DNA from: a virus
Length of the DNA: 64,000 nucleotides
Strand: one strand, 5' to 3'
IMG/VR virus record: IMGVR_UViG_3300047457_000500
Location: 1-64,000 of that record
Below the pieces are notes generated by a model. It was not told where the DNA came from, did no database searches, and worked only from the letters and a program-made list of their open reading frames with translations. Shown here piece after piece: positions 24,449 to 35,500 of this stretch (position 1 is its first letter; each line of letters starts with the position of its first letter). A program made the translations under genes and the position numbers.

Positions 24449-27400
24449 TTACACCTCACTTAAATATAGGGTCATAGTGGGTCCACCTATATCCTTTTGA
24501 TAGTCTATATTATACACAACAAACTTAGATGTAGATGATGCAACAACGTCTAAGTTATTTTCGTTTTTATATTCTATGTTTACAATATCGCCTAATTGTA
24601 TTATTGGCAAACTAAATACTTTTATTCCTATACTCTTTCTAGGCTTCATAATTTTTTGAATAATCCATGACATTAAATCTTTTGCATCATCTTCAGACTG
24701 AATGTATGGTGGATCTATAGAAAATTCTTTTTTGCCATATGTCAGTCTGCTTGTTTTAATTTTATCATAGTCTTGCTGAGATTTTATTGGAGACACTATC
24801 AATCCATTTTTGCCTATTTCTGGATCAGAAAAATTACTATTTTTAGTAAAATAGTTGTCTACAGTTAATTCATTTTCTGATTGCTGAGTAAATGTTATAC
24901 CCTGTATTCTCAAATAGTTTCCACTAGTTTCATCTAAATTAATTGCCGTGTCTGTAGAGTTAAATATTAAAAACTCTGCTCCATACGAACCTGCTCTAAA
25001 GCCAGAAACTGTGTATCCCTTTATTCTATTAAATGTTGGAGAAAGTTGTGCATACAATGCTGGATATGCTTTGTCATATCTAATTTTTAAATATGCTGCC
25101 TCTCTCATAATACTTCCAAACTCTTCAAAGTAAATATTAAATTTAGGTGGCTGACTTGGACTTATGCCAGAAAGATATGTTGATTGAACTATTCCAGACA
25201 TTGCATATTTTCTAAATGATTCATTAGCGTTAATTTCATTATCACCAAACGCTGCAGAGACTGGAGTATCTAATGCAAATACAGTGTTTTGACTATAGTT
25301 ATTTGTAAGCGCATATATGTTTTCAAACATACACTTTGACCCGCCACGCACAAACAATGCCATATTGTTATATAATGGTGTTGGTGCTTCATCATCTACA
25401 ATACCAACTATTTGATTATTAATATATAAATAAAACTTTCTTACGGACCCCAAGTCCTGATACTCTACTGCTAAATCATATACCGTTGGATTTTCTTCTC
25501 CCATAAGTCTTGACTGTCCAGTAAAGTTGCCATCGTCTACAATTATATTTGTAAATCCACCCCATAGTTTTATCGGTATAGCATTGCCATCTGGATCAGA
25601 TAAAACTTTATAAAAAACTACATTGTGTAAATTTTCAGCAGCACTTGAATATTCACTAACATTCTTTTCGGTTAAAGATATGATTTCAAAATAATAACCA
25701 ACGTTAGTATTTGGATTTAATAAAACAGCAATACCTCCAGAGCCTCCAGAAATGTTAAGGCTTTGGTTTGGCTGTGAACCAGGCAGAACATAATATGGTG
25801 TTGAGTTTAATGGTGTCTGTCCACGTGTCTCGCTTGATTCAATCTTTCCAACTATACGCATTCTTGTGCCGAAATGTTTGTACCTATTGTCTAGAGCCTT
25901 GTACTGATAAGACAAAAAGTCAATAGGCTTTTCTGTATTTGGAAATGATGGTCCAGACATTACTAATGCTGAAGATTGAACTGATCCAGCCTGAGTAGAC
26001 TTTATTGTATTATTTTGTGTTTCTTTTGTAAAAGATGTAGATAAGAAATTTTTAATAATTCCAGTTCTTTTATTTTCTTTTGATCTTATATTATTTACAC
26101 CAGCAGGACCTTCGCTTAAAACTATCTCTTCTCCCAAATCATCAACTAATTCTTCTTTTGATTTTGCAATATATTCTAAACCAAACAAATACTTGCTTTC
26201 CATATCCATGCCACGAACGTACAAATCGTTGCTCCAATAAGGATCTAGTCCAGCCTTATGGGAAAGTATTTGTGTTCCAAATTGACCTCTTCCGTGTCTG
26301 GATACCTCTCCATTTTTCATTACTGTTATTCCATTTACTTCTTCATACTTTGGCTCAGAGTAAATTCTTACAAGTCCAGTCGGATATATCTTTCCATTAA
26401 AAGTTAATTTACCCATATAATTTTGATACTCTTGGTTGCTGCTAATCCAAACATTTCCTATTGCTCCAACGGTTGTGGTTGTAAATGAAACTTTACCATT
26501 GGACTCTTGTATTGCAATATTTTTTTCTGCTCCAGGAATGCTATATTGGACCGCATCAAATCTAATAATTTCTCCATTAGCATAAAAATATCCAGCGTGT
26601 CTTCCTAGCCAATATACTGCTTCTCCTAAATCTATTGTATTGTTTGTTACTTGATTTCCCACAACAATTGGAACATTAGAGGATAGGTCAGAATTTAGAG
26701 GAATAGCAGATAGGCTATAAGCAGACTGACTTTGCGTTTCTCCATTAATGGATCTTAGTGGTGTATCTCCAGTTACTTCCCATAAAAGAACTGGCTTGTA
26801 TATCCAATTTTTTGCTGCTGCCTCATTGTCAACCATGCTTGCCTGCTTGATAGTTCCATATGATCTTTGAATGTATCTGGACTTATAGTTAATCTTTCCA
26901 TCATTAAAAACATTTTTATCACTAGATGCTATATCAATAATGTTTGTTAGTTTAGTATTTTTATTTTTGTTTCTTATTTCATTGTCTTTTACAAAATCAT
27001 TTGATCCGTAGAATGTAAATTGAATATCTCTTTCGGAATTTGATGGTAACATATAATCTTTACTCATCATTACAAAGTTATTGTATTCATCAAAAAACAT
27101 TGCTGTTTGTGTAGAAACTGCTAAGTCATTTAAAACCTCTGCAACAGTTTTCTCTGGACCAATGTAAAAAAATGGAATAATTAGTTCTTTTTCTCCACTA
27201 ACCCTTTTAAAGGTATAGTTGGAAAATCCTATAGAATCTAGCAAGAGGGAAACAGCATAACTTAATGATACGTTAGTTACAAGCATTTGTGGGGCAAGTA
27301 TTGACTCAAAATAAAAATATAAATCTCTTAATTCTAAACTAACCTTTCTATCATTAGGATTATATTTTGGGAAAGCATCACAGTATAAAGTTTTTATTGG

Positions 27401-28855
27401 AACCATGTAATCATAACCGTTGACATCAACAATAATATCGTAAAACTTTATTTGTATATTATTAGATAGATATTTATATATAATACTTCCAGTATTATTT
27501 TCATTAAAGGCATCGTCATAATCAAATATAGAAAGCGTTCCAACAGAAGCCAATAATTGACCTACTGGCATTCCACTATTTCCTAAATCTGAGGCTGATT
27601 TCTTTACAGCAAAACCAGTAACCTTGTCAGATATATCGGCAACCAACCTTGGAGACATTTCGATTAGATCAAAAGTTGAGTTAACCTTATTCATTGTATC
27701 TACTACAATTCTTATTCCTCTTATATTTTCAAATTCTCTATATACTGTTTTATTTTCATTATTAGATGTAAAGGATACTGGATTGGTTAGATCAGTTACA
27801 AAATTAGTTAGTCTAGTAACAGTCTCTTCTTCTAAGTACCATCCATATGACGGGGTAAAGGTTTCCCATTGTCCATCAAACCATATGTGGTATACGCCAA
27901 GGTCTTGTTCGTTGTCTTTTATTAAATAGGCGTAGCCATTTACAGATTCTTTTGGCAAAAATGATTCATCATAATATTCTTCGGCACGAATAAATGCATC
28001 TTTATATTTTTCTGGTACCTTTAATCCATACCCCAATTCTACATATCCATCATTTTTAATGATAGCAGTTCCGTCACTTCTTCTAGAACTAGAGTCAAAC
28101 CTTATAGCATCAACCCATTCATTTTGTTTTAAGTATTGTATCTTCCATTGCACTGGTGTTGTTTTATTATTATCTCCATACAGTGGGTCTGAGAATGAGC
28201 CTGAAGAGCCAGAAAATGGACCAAGGTCTACCGATCCAACGTTGGTTTGCATTTTAACTACTATTCTATTTGTTGGTACTGGATCTGAGTAAACAACAAA
28301 TGGGCATGCATCATCAATAAAATATTGTCCACTTACTTGCTTATTTGCTATTCCAAAAACTGAACCAGATTCTGTTCTATAAGATGTCCAGTATTTAAAA
28401 TTATCATTCTTATCAGCCATGTAGTACCTTGGCCTGTTAGACATGTTTAAATTAGAATGATGTGTTTTTTTGCCTGGTATATATGTTGCTTTATTAATAC
28501 CTGATCTAGGTCTAAACTTTTTAAAACAATCTTCTAATGAATAAATCATTTTATTTTTTGTATTTTGTGCTAATAAAAACCATGGCTGTTCATTATCACT
28601 TGGATCTATACCACCATCTATCTTAATATCGGCATCTGTAGCACCAGTATAAAAATTTCCTATATCATTAACATCAAAAGTATTTGGCATTAATTTATAT
28701 TTTTCAGAATTAGAAAGTGTTGGTCTATATCTATAATTTCCAATTCTAAAAATATTATTAGCAATATTCATATTCCATTCTGCAATTATTGCAGACTGTG
28801 TTTTAACTGTACTTGATGACTCTAAATGAGCCTTTAACTCTTCATTTTGAAACAT
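24449..28855 (-). CDS. Large minor tail (hub/tip) protein with LamG-like domain
   Basis: A 1468-residue protein downstream of the distal-tail-like gene. The middle (about residues 410-640) resembles the hub domain of phage tail-tip proteins, with FAVKKSASDLGN, LSIFDYDDAF, KVSLELRDLYFYFE and VAEVLNDLAVSTQTAMFFDEYNNFV. A concanavalin/LamG-like beta region is found at about 990-1170 (GYYFEIISLTEK, VRKFYLYINNQIVGIVDD, ALFVRGG). The C-terminus returns to a hub-like element (DAKDLMSWIIQKIMKPRKSIGIKVFSLPIIQLGDIVNIEY). It probably forms the tail tip and binds cell-surface sugars. Confidence 0.75.
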   Translation of the reverse strand: MFQNEELKAHLESSSTVKTQSAIIAEWNMNIANNIFRIGNYRYRPTLSNSEKYKLMPNTFDVNDIGNFYTGATDADIKIDGGIDPSDNEQPWFLLAQNTKNKMIYSLEDCFKKFRPRSGINKATYIPGKKTHHSNLNMSNRPRYYMADKNDNFKYWTSYRTESGSVFGIANKQVSGQYFIDDACPFVVYSDPVPTNRIVVKMQTNVGSVDLGPFSGSSGSFSDPLYGDNNKTTPVQWKIQYLKQNEWVDAIRFDSSSRRSDGTAIIKNDGYVELGYGLKVPEKYKDAFIRAEEYYDESFLPKESVNGYAYLIKDNEQDLGVYHIWFDGQWETFTPSYGWYLEEETVTRLTNFVTDLTNPVSFTSNNENKTVYREFENIRGIRIVVDTMNKVNSTFDLIEMSPRLVADISDKVTGFAVKKSASDLGNSGMPVGQLLASVGTLSIFDYDDAFNENNTGSIIYKYLSNNIQIKFYDIIVDVNGYDYMVPIKTLYCDAFPKYNPNDRKVSLELRDLYFYFESILAPQMLVTNVSLSYAVSLLLDSIGFSNYTFKRVSGEKELIIPFFYIGPEKTVAEVLNDLAVSTQTAMFFDEYNNFVMMSKDYMLPSNSERDIQFTFYGSNDFVKDNEIRNKNKNTKLTNIIDIASSDKNVFNDGKINYKSRYIQRSYGTIKQASMVDNEAAAKNWIYKPVLLWEVTGDTPLRSINGETQSQSAYSLSAIPLNSDLSSNVPIVVGNQVTNNTIDLGEAVYWLGRHAGYFYANGEIIRFDAVQYSIPGAEKNIAIQESNGKVSFTTTTVGAIGNVWISSNQEYQNYMGKLTFNGKIYPTGLVRIYSEPKYEEVNGITVMKNGEVSRHGRGQFGTQILSHKAGLDPYWSNDLYVRGMDMESKYLFGLEYIAKSKEELVDDLGEEIVLSEGPAGVNNIRSKENKRTGIIKNFLSTSFTKETQNNTIKSTQAGSVQSSALVMSGPSFPNTEKPIDFLSYQYKALDNRYKHFGTRMRIVGKIESSETRGQTPLNSTPYYVLPGSQPNQSLNISGGSGGIAVLLNPNTNVGYYFEIISLTEKNVSEYSSAAENLHNVVFYKVLSDPDGNAIPIKLWGGFTNIIVDDGNFTGQSRLMGEENPTVYDLAVEYQDLGSVRKFYLYINNQIVGIVDDEAPTPLYNNMALFVRGGSKCMFENIYALTNNYSQNTVFALDTPVSAAFGDNEINANESFRKYAMSGIVQSTYLSGISPSQPPKFNIYFEEFGSIMREAAYLKIRYDKAYPALYAQLSPTFNRIKGYTVSGFRAGSYGAEFLIFNSTDTAINLDETSGNYLRIQGITFTQQSENELTVDNYFTKNSNFSDPEIGKNGLIVSPIKSQQDYDKIKTSRLTYGKKEFSIDPPYIQSEDDAKDLMSWIIQKIMKPRKSIGIKVFSLPIIQLGDIVNIEYKNENNLDVVASSTSKFVVYNIDYQKDIGGPTMTLYLSEV

Positions 28856-29529
28856 TACACTTCTTCCAATGTAAGATTTATATTCCAGAAATCAAAATTG
28901 CTTCCGCCTCTTTTAACCACAGAATATGTAAAATCTGTAAAATACATTTGAATTAGTTGACTATATTGTGGCAAGTGTGCATAAGAATTATTATCAACCT
29001 GACCTTCTTCATTTTTAAAGTTTTTATAGTTATCATATGAAAGGTAAACCCAAAATGGACCCTGATGATTTTCATACCAGTCTAGTATCTCTACTCCACC
29101 TGCGCCACCATCTGTTGTGAACTCTAAATTATTATCATTAATGTGAGGTGACTTTCCAGTAGTTAAGTTAAATTCTGGCAGTTGAAAATAGGATCTAGAA
29201 GGCAGCATGTCCCAAGATGTGCTTATCTGTAATTTATCTGCAATATGGTATGACCTCATACGGCCATTAATCATTCTTTCTCGCTTTTCAATTCTAGTAG
29301 GCTTGAAATTTATCTCTCCTCTATTGTCATCAGATAAAATTAAAAATTGATCATACAAGTCTGTGTTGGTTTCGCTTCCAACATCCTGTCCTATTTCCAA
29401 ACCATTGGGAACATATATTTTATTTCCTCCAGGAGTCAACTCTACAAGGCTGCCAGAATTTTCTGACCATAGCATTCCCTGTGGTCTTTGGTATCTTCTT
29501 CTACCAGTTATATAACTTGCTGTAGCCAT
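28855..29529 (-). CDS. Distal tail-like protein
   Basis: A 224-residue protein coded directly after the tape measure, the usual place of the distal tail (Dit) protein. It begins MATASYITGRRRYQRPQG and is beta-rich with an aromatic C-terminal half (WYENHQGPFWVYLSYDNYKNF, LIQMYFTDFTYSVVKRGGSNFDFWNINLTLEEV). The start overlaps the tape-measure stop and its own stop overlaps the next start (TAATG). Dit is inferred from gene order and strand pattern. Confidence 0.65.
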   Translation of the reverse strand: MATASYITGRRRYQRPQGMLWSENSGSLVELTPGGNKIYVPNGLEIGQDVGSETNTDLYDQFLILSDDNRGEINFKPTRIEKRERMINGRMRSYHIADKLQISTSWDMLPSRSYFQLPEFNLTTGKSPHINDNNLEFTTDGGAGGVEILDWYENHQGPFWVYLSYDNYKNFKNEEGQVDNNSYAHLPQYSQLIQMYFTDFTYSVVKRGGSNFDFWNINLTLEEV

Positions 29530-32500
29530 TATCCTGCCCTGCCCCTAAGTCTCTTAGAATCTACCTGGCGAATTTGTGTCATTACTGCTCTTGCAATTTC
29601 ATCAGGATTTGCGTCAGATCTTACATTGACAGCAATACTATAATTATACACCGAAGCGTCTGGATACTCTCCATTATTAATTGCTTTCATTCTATCTATT
29701 CCATAAGATTGAACAGCATGTCTACTCATAATGAACTCACCAGGAGTTAGCATTGCTGGTACAGTATCTGTTCCAAGTACACGTCCACCTAGAGCGTACC
29801 TCTTAGGAATTATTCCACCCCTAGCACGATTGAATCCCATAGATCCAAGAATGCTGTTTTGTAATGCCTTGCCTGCTTTTATTTCTGCTTGTCTCTTTGC
29901 CTCTGCTGCAGCCTTTGCTGCTTTTGCCTTATTCTCTTGAGCAAGCAAATCTGCTAAGTGAGATGCTCCAGTAGTGCTTGATTTTGCTGCATTAGAAACA
30001 GATGCTTTTTGACTATTAGATAAAACTGGCTTAGTATTTTTAAGATTTGCTTCTGCCTTTTGCATGTCTTTTTGCATTTCAGTAACTCTTGTGGCATTTG
30101 CATCATTTACTGCTTTTCCTAAATTATACAAATCCATATAGTGTGATGCTGCAACTTGACCTGCCTCATCAGCAATTTTTGATGCCTGAATCTTTGCTGC
30201 GAAGTCTGCAGAATTTTTTGCAATATTATTCTGTATATTTCCTAAGTCGTTAAGATGATTTAGTACATTTGTAGGAACTACTCCAGAAGGCAGCACTACT
30301 CCATTTATTCTTCCGTTTGGTGCTGTACCAGTATTGTTGTCTCCACCTTGATTATTTGAATTATTATTGTTATTATTGTTGTTATTATTTGTATTTGTGC
30401 CATCATCGCCATTATTTATGCCTCTAAAGTCACCGATACATCTTCCATCATCTGCCTTAATCATTCCTGGAGGGCATTCTCCAGTATCAACTATAACATC
30501 ATCTGTGGTTCCATCATTATCTCCGCCGTCGTCGCCACCATTGTTGCCACCATTGTTTCCGCCAGTACTTCCGCCGTTTTCATAAATAGTAATAATCTTG
30601 TGAGTTGTAGTTATAATCTTGCCATCAAGTGATAGCCAATAATTAACAATGTCTTCTACAACATCAAGCGCAGCCTGTATAGCCTGCATATATTCAGCGC
30701 TAGATGTTCTTGCCAAATCAATTCTATTCTTTATTTCTTCCCACTCTAATTTGGACTTGCCAAGAACTGTTAATGACTGTATTAATTCTCTCTTTTTTGC
30801 CTCTTCAATACGAACTCTTTCTTGTGCTGGCTCAAGTTCTTCTTCTTCAATTTTAAATATTTCAGCACGTAATTTCTTAATTTGATCTTCAATTTGTGCA
30901 CGAGTATAGCCCTTGTCATTTCTAACTTGCGCCAACTCATTTTCTTTCGCAGCCTCTAATAATTTTTGTTGATCATCTAATGCCTGATTTGCTTGTTCTG
31001 CTCTTAAATCCTGTGCTGCTCTTGCTGCAGCAGATATATCACCTTGAGATAAAGCGTCTGCAATTGTTAACTGGCCCTTTTGTTGTTTTGATATTCTTTC
31101 ATTTATTGCACGAATTTCATCTAATGCCTTAAACTTAGCATCATATTTTTCATTAATCTTTTCTTCTTGATCCTCAATGCCCTTAAGACTTGCTTCCCAA
31201 TCATCAATTTCATAATTAATACCAGCAATCTTATCCTGTGCTTTTTCTATAATATCTTGATCTTTTAGTGTTGTAAATTGAAAATCTAACTCTATTTTTG
31301 TTTCCATAACAGAGAATTTTTCCATGGCCTTATCAAAGCCTTTTTGGAAAATAGATTCTTTAAATTCTATAGAGTTTAATACTTGTTGCAATCTTTTCTG
31401 GAATACTTCTTTTTGTTCTTTAGTAAGTTTATCCCACTTACCCATAGCATCTCTTAATGTCTCGTCACTAAGAATTGCATCTGCCTCTAGCCAACTCCAG
31501 TTTTTATCTTTTGCAACTTTTGCTAAATTTTCTTTTGCTTTTTTTTCTAGTTCTGATGCATCAAAGTCAGCACGTATATCCATGGTTGCTTGTGCTGTAG
31601 CAGACTTTGATTTAACTTTCTTTAACAACTCTATAAGATTTTTAGCAGCCTTTGTATTTCCTTCTGATGCAATCATAGCAGCAAAAGCCTTATCTGCTAT
31701 AAGTTCTTGTGTATCTGCAAAACCTAATCCAGCGCCTCTTAAAATATTATATGCCTTAGCCTGATCTTCTAAATCTTTTTCTTGTCTCTTCATTTGAGAA
31801 GCATAGTCTCCAGCAACAATTGCATTTAATGCTTCTTGAACTGTTTTTGCATCACGCTTTAAACCAACTATATTGCCTTTGTTATCAAATTTAAATAACT
31901 GATTTTTTCTTTTCTCATATTCTTTTGGATCCATCCCAACAATCAACTCTATAAAATTACCCTTGGCACCTAGTTTAGTTAGGTCTTGCTCTATACCACT
32001 AAATATTTCTATTCTCTTTTTGCCACCAAATAACTGATCCAAGGTCTTCATAGAAGCAGACCAGCCTTCTGTTACCTTGATTTGATTTTTGCGAACGTCT
32101 CGTAATTTCTTTACAAGTTCATCAAGTACGGATGTTTGTTTGGTTCCTCCGCCTGAAGATGGTGTTTTTGTTGGGCCAGTTGTTGTATCTGCTGCCGTTA
32201 CAGTAACACGTTGAGCATTCCATTGAGCGTACTCTTGTAATTGTGTTCCAGGTGGAGAATTTTTATATGCAGACCCTTCAGCGCTTAACCAAGACTGTAG
32301 CGCTGGATCGTCTGGAGATACAGTTGTTATAGTTTGAACTAATGTCTGTAGGTAAACCTTCTTTAACTCATCAGTTTTAATACTATTAAAATAATCTAAG
32401 TCATCATTTAATATTTTTAACTGATCTGCATTTAAAACTTTGCTTGCAACTGTAAAATCAATCTTGCCCTTAAGCGCTTCAATTTGTTCTGTTTGTTTCA

Positions 32501-35500
32501 TCAATCTATCTGCTACTTCTGGGTTCTTTAATAAAAATTCAGTAATTATTGATGTATTTAAAACATTACCTGTTTTGGCCACCATTGCATAAAAACTTCT
32601 AAGCCTTTCTGCCTCTTCTGCATTTCCAGCGCTTTCTATTTTAGCAATAAACTTAGTCTGCACACTCTTAACTGGATTACCATCTTTATCAACAAATAAA
32701 GATGCAGTCGACATAATTTGATTTCCAAATGCTCCACCAAACTTAGTTATAATATTCATAACTTTAGTTATTGATTCTTTATCATTTCCAAATGACTCTA
32801 AAAGATTTATCATTTGCATTGGATCTATTTCTCCAGATGCTAACTCCATCTTTAGAAGATATCTTTGTTCTCCAGTTAAATTTTGATTATCGTTAAGATT
32901 TTGTTTTGCTAACTTTGCAACATCTTCCATGGCAGTGCCCTTATACTTATTAGTAATTGCTTTGTCTGCTCCTGTATCAAGTGCTTTTCTTGTTGCTCCC
33001 TCAGCAGTAGAATAAGAAGTTGCTATATCTTTTAATAATTTACCATTTTGTTCTAATAGTGCTGATCTATCTTTAAGATGCTTATTAGTTAATTCATCTA
33101 CCTTGGCTAAATCACCTGCTGCCTGTGCTTCTGCAATTCTTTTTTCATATGCAATATCTAATGAATCTACCATTTCTTGCTGCTGTTCTAGTGCCATTTT
33201 TTGCATAGCAATTGATGCCCCTGATGCTGTTCCTATTCTTTCTGCACGATCTTTCCTTGAGAATAAGTTTCCTGCTATAGAACCAGCAACTGCTCCAACT
33301 CCTGCACCTAATGCTGTTCCTATTACTGGAACAACAGAGCCTATGATTGCTCCAGTTGCTGCTCCTGCTAAAGCACCACCAACGGTACCACCTGCACCAA
33401 CCTTAAGCATATCTTTTCCAGTCCAAGCACCAGCAGACTTGGCCTGATCTCCGAATGACTGAACATTTTTTCTTGTTTCTTCTATTAATTTAACACGAAC
33501 TGCTAATGGATCTTTTAATAAATTTTCTCCATTAACGCCAATTAACTCTATAAGTTTTGCATTAACCTGAATTCCAAAACTATAATCTCCAAGTTCTTTT
33601 CCAATGTTTGCTGCAACGCTTCTTGCCTGGGCTGCTGTCATTGCTCCAGATGAAACCGCTGTTGCAAGTTGGTTAACCATTCTTCCCTGTGCTCCTGCAC
33701 GTCCCATACCCTGAATATTTTGTCCAGTTGCCTTTACTAAATCTTTGCCTTCTTGACTTGCAACAAAAGATTCTCCAAAGGTTGTCTTTCCTGTTTGAAT
33801 AGAGAATGGATTTACTGCTGCTTCTCTTCTTCTATCCATAACTTCGCCTGCTGTAACGCCTCCAGCAAACTTAGCCATGCTTCTTATTGCATCTTGCCCA
33901 GAACCTGTTGCTAAAGCAAGTTTCATTGCTGAGTCTTGTGCTTTATCAAAAGCCATTCTTAGCCTTACTGCTGCAGCAATAACTAATCCTATTCCTACTG
34001 CAAACAAACCTAGTTTACTTTGTAGTAATGGCAAGACCATAGTCAGCGCCATTAATGGCATCATTATCTTTTGTGCCATGTCGCCAATTGCTCCTGGCAT
34101 CATAGAGGCTCCCATGGTTATGGCTGAGGCTGCCATCATAGCGCCTCCAGCACCCATTCCTCTATTTGGAACACCATCTCCATCTGGATCCTGTGCAGTT
34201 GGCCTTCTAAGCCTTCCTAGTAGGCCTCCCTTAGCCTTGTTGCCAGCATTTCCTGAAGCACCAGCAGCAACCATACCAGTAACTTGTGACTGTGTAACTA
34301 GTTTCTTTTCTGCTAATGCCTTTAGTCTTGCTTGTCTTTCTAGTTGTCTTCTTAACGATTTCTGTGCTGGATCAATTGGTCCAGTTCCATAAAGTGCTGA
34401 TCTAGATGCTGCTGCCTTTTGTGCTTGAGACATTGCACCTTGTGCTACAGCACCACCTATTTGCTGTCCTGCAACTCTTGCATCATCAACATATTCTTTC
34501 ATGCCAATTACTGCGCCTGCTGCGATATCTGCACCAATCTTCTTTGTAACTCTAGATGGGGATGCAACCTGTGCTCTTTCCCTCATTCCTTCAGCCATGC
34601 TCTTTTCTGCAAAATCTACAAGGCTAAAACCTGTTCTCTTATAGAAAGTAAATCTATCTCCACCACGCCTAATTTTCATACCGTTGACGTCTACAGCACC
34701 CTTACTACCTCCACCTGGAGCAGTTGGTAGGCCTGCCATCTTTTGTGCTGCTTGAGAAATATTAATTCTTGCCTCGCCAGCAGTTACTGCTAATTGATCA
34801 AAGGCTCTAACTAATCTATTTTCTGCACCCATCTTTCTACGACCATAATCGTATGCTTCTTTAACATGAGTATCAGTTATTCTAGTATTTGCGTCAAGGC
34901 TTGTTAGGTAATCCTTCATATGTGTATCTAAGATAGCAAGATCTGCAGCAACATCTTGCATCTTCATTCCACCATTACGCAAAGATATCTTCCATCTATT
35001 GAGACCCCTCTTATCCCAATCTGCCATAAACTCGCCCTTACCAACTCCACGTCCACCTGGTTTCATAAGGTTATTCATTGATACCTGTCTGCCGTCAACA
35101 TTGGACATGCCAGTTGTTATACCTAGTTTTCCATAAAGATTAATCTTTAGGGTGTTAGCAAACTTCATGGCAACTGCTTCTATGGCCTGCATTGCTCTTG
35201 CACTAATAATACCTGCAGGCAATGCCTTTAACTTATTAACTAAGTCTAACGCCCCTACAGTTCTTGGAGTTCCTATATGAGAAAAATCACCAGCACCCTT
35301 TGTTCCAACGGAGAACATACTCATAGTTCCACCTGAAATCATATGCGCTATTGCTGGTTTATTTCTTGGATCTTGTGCTGGACCTGCTGGGATTACTGCC
35401 TCTCCAGGTGTCAGCATTGCTGGAACTGTGTCTGTTCCTCTTGCAAAATAAAATGGCTTTACCTTCTTTGTTCCATCAGCAAAACCTTTTCTTCCTTTGC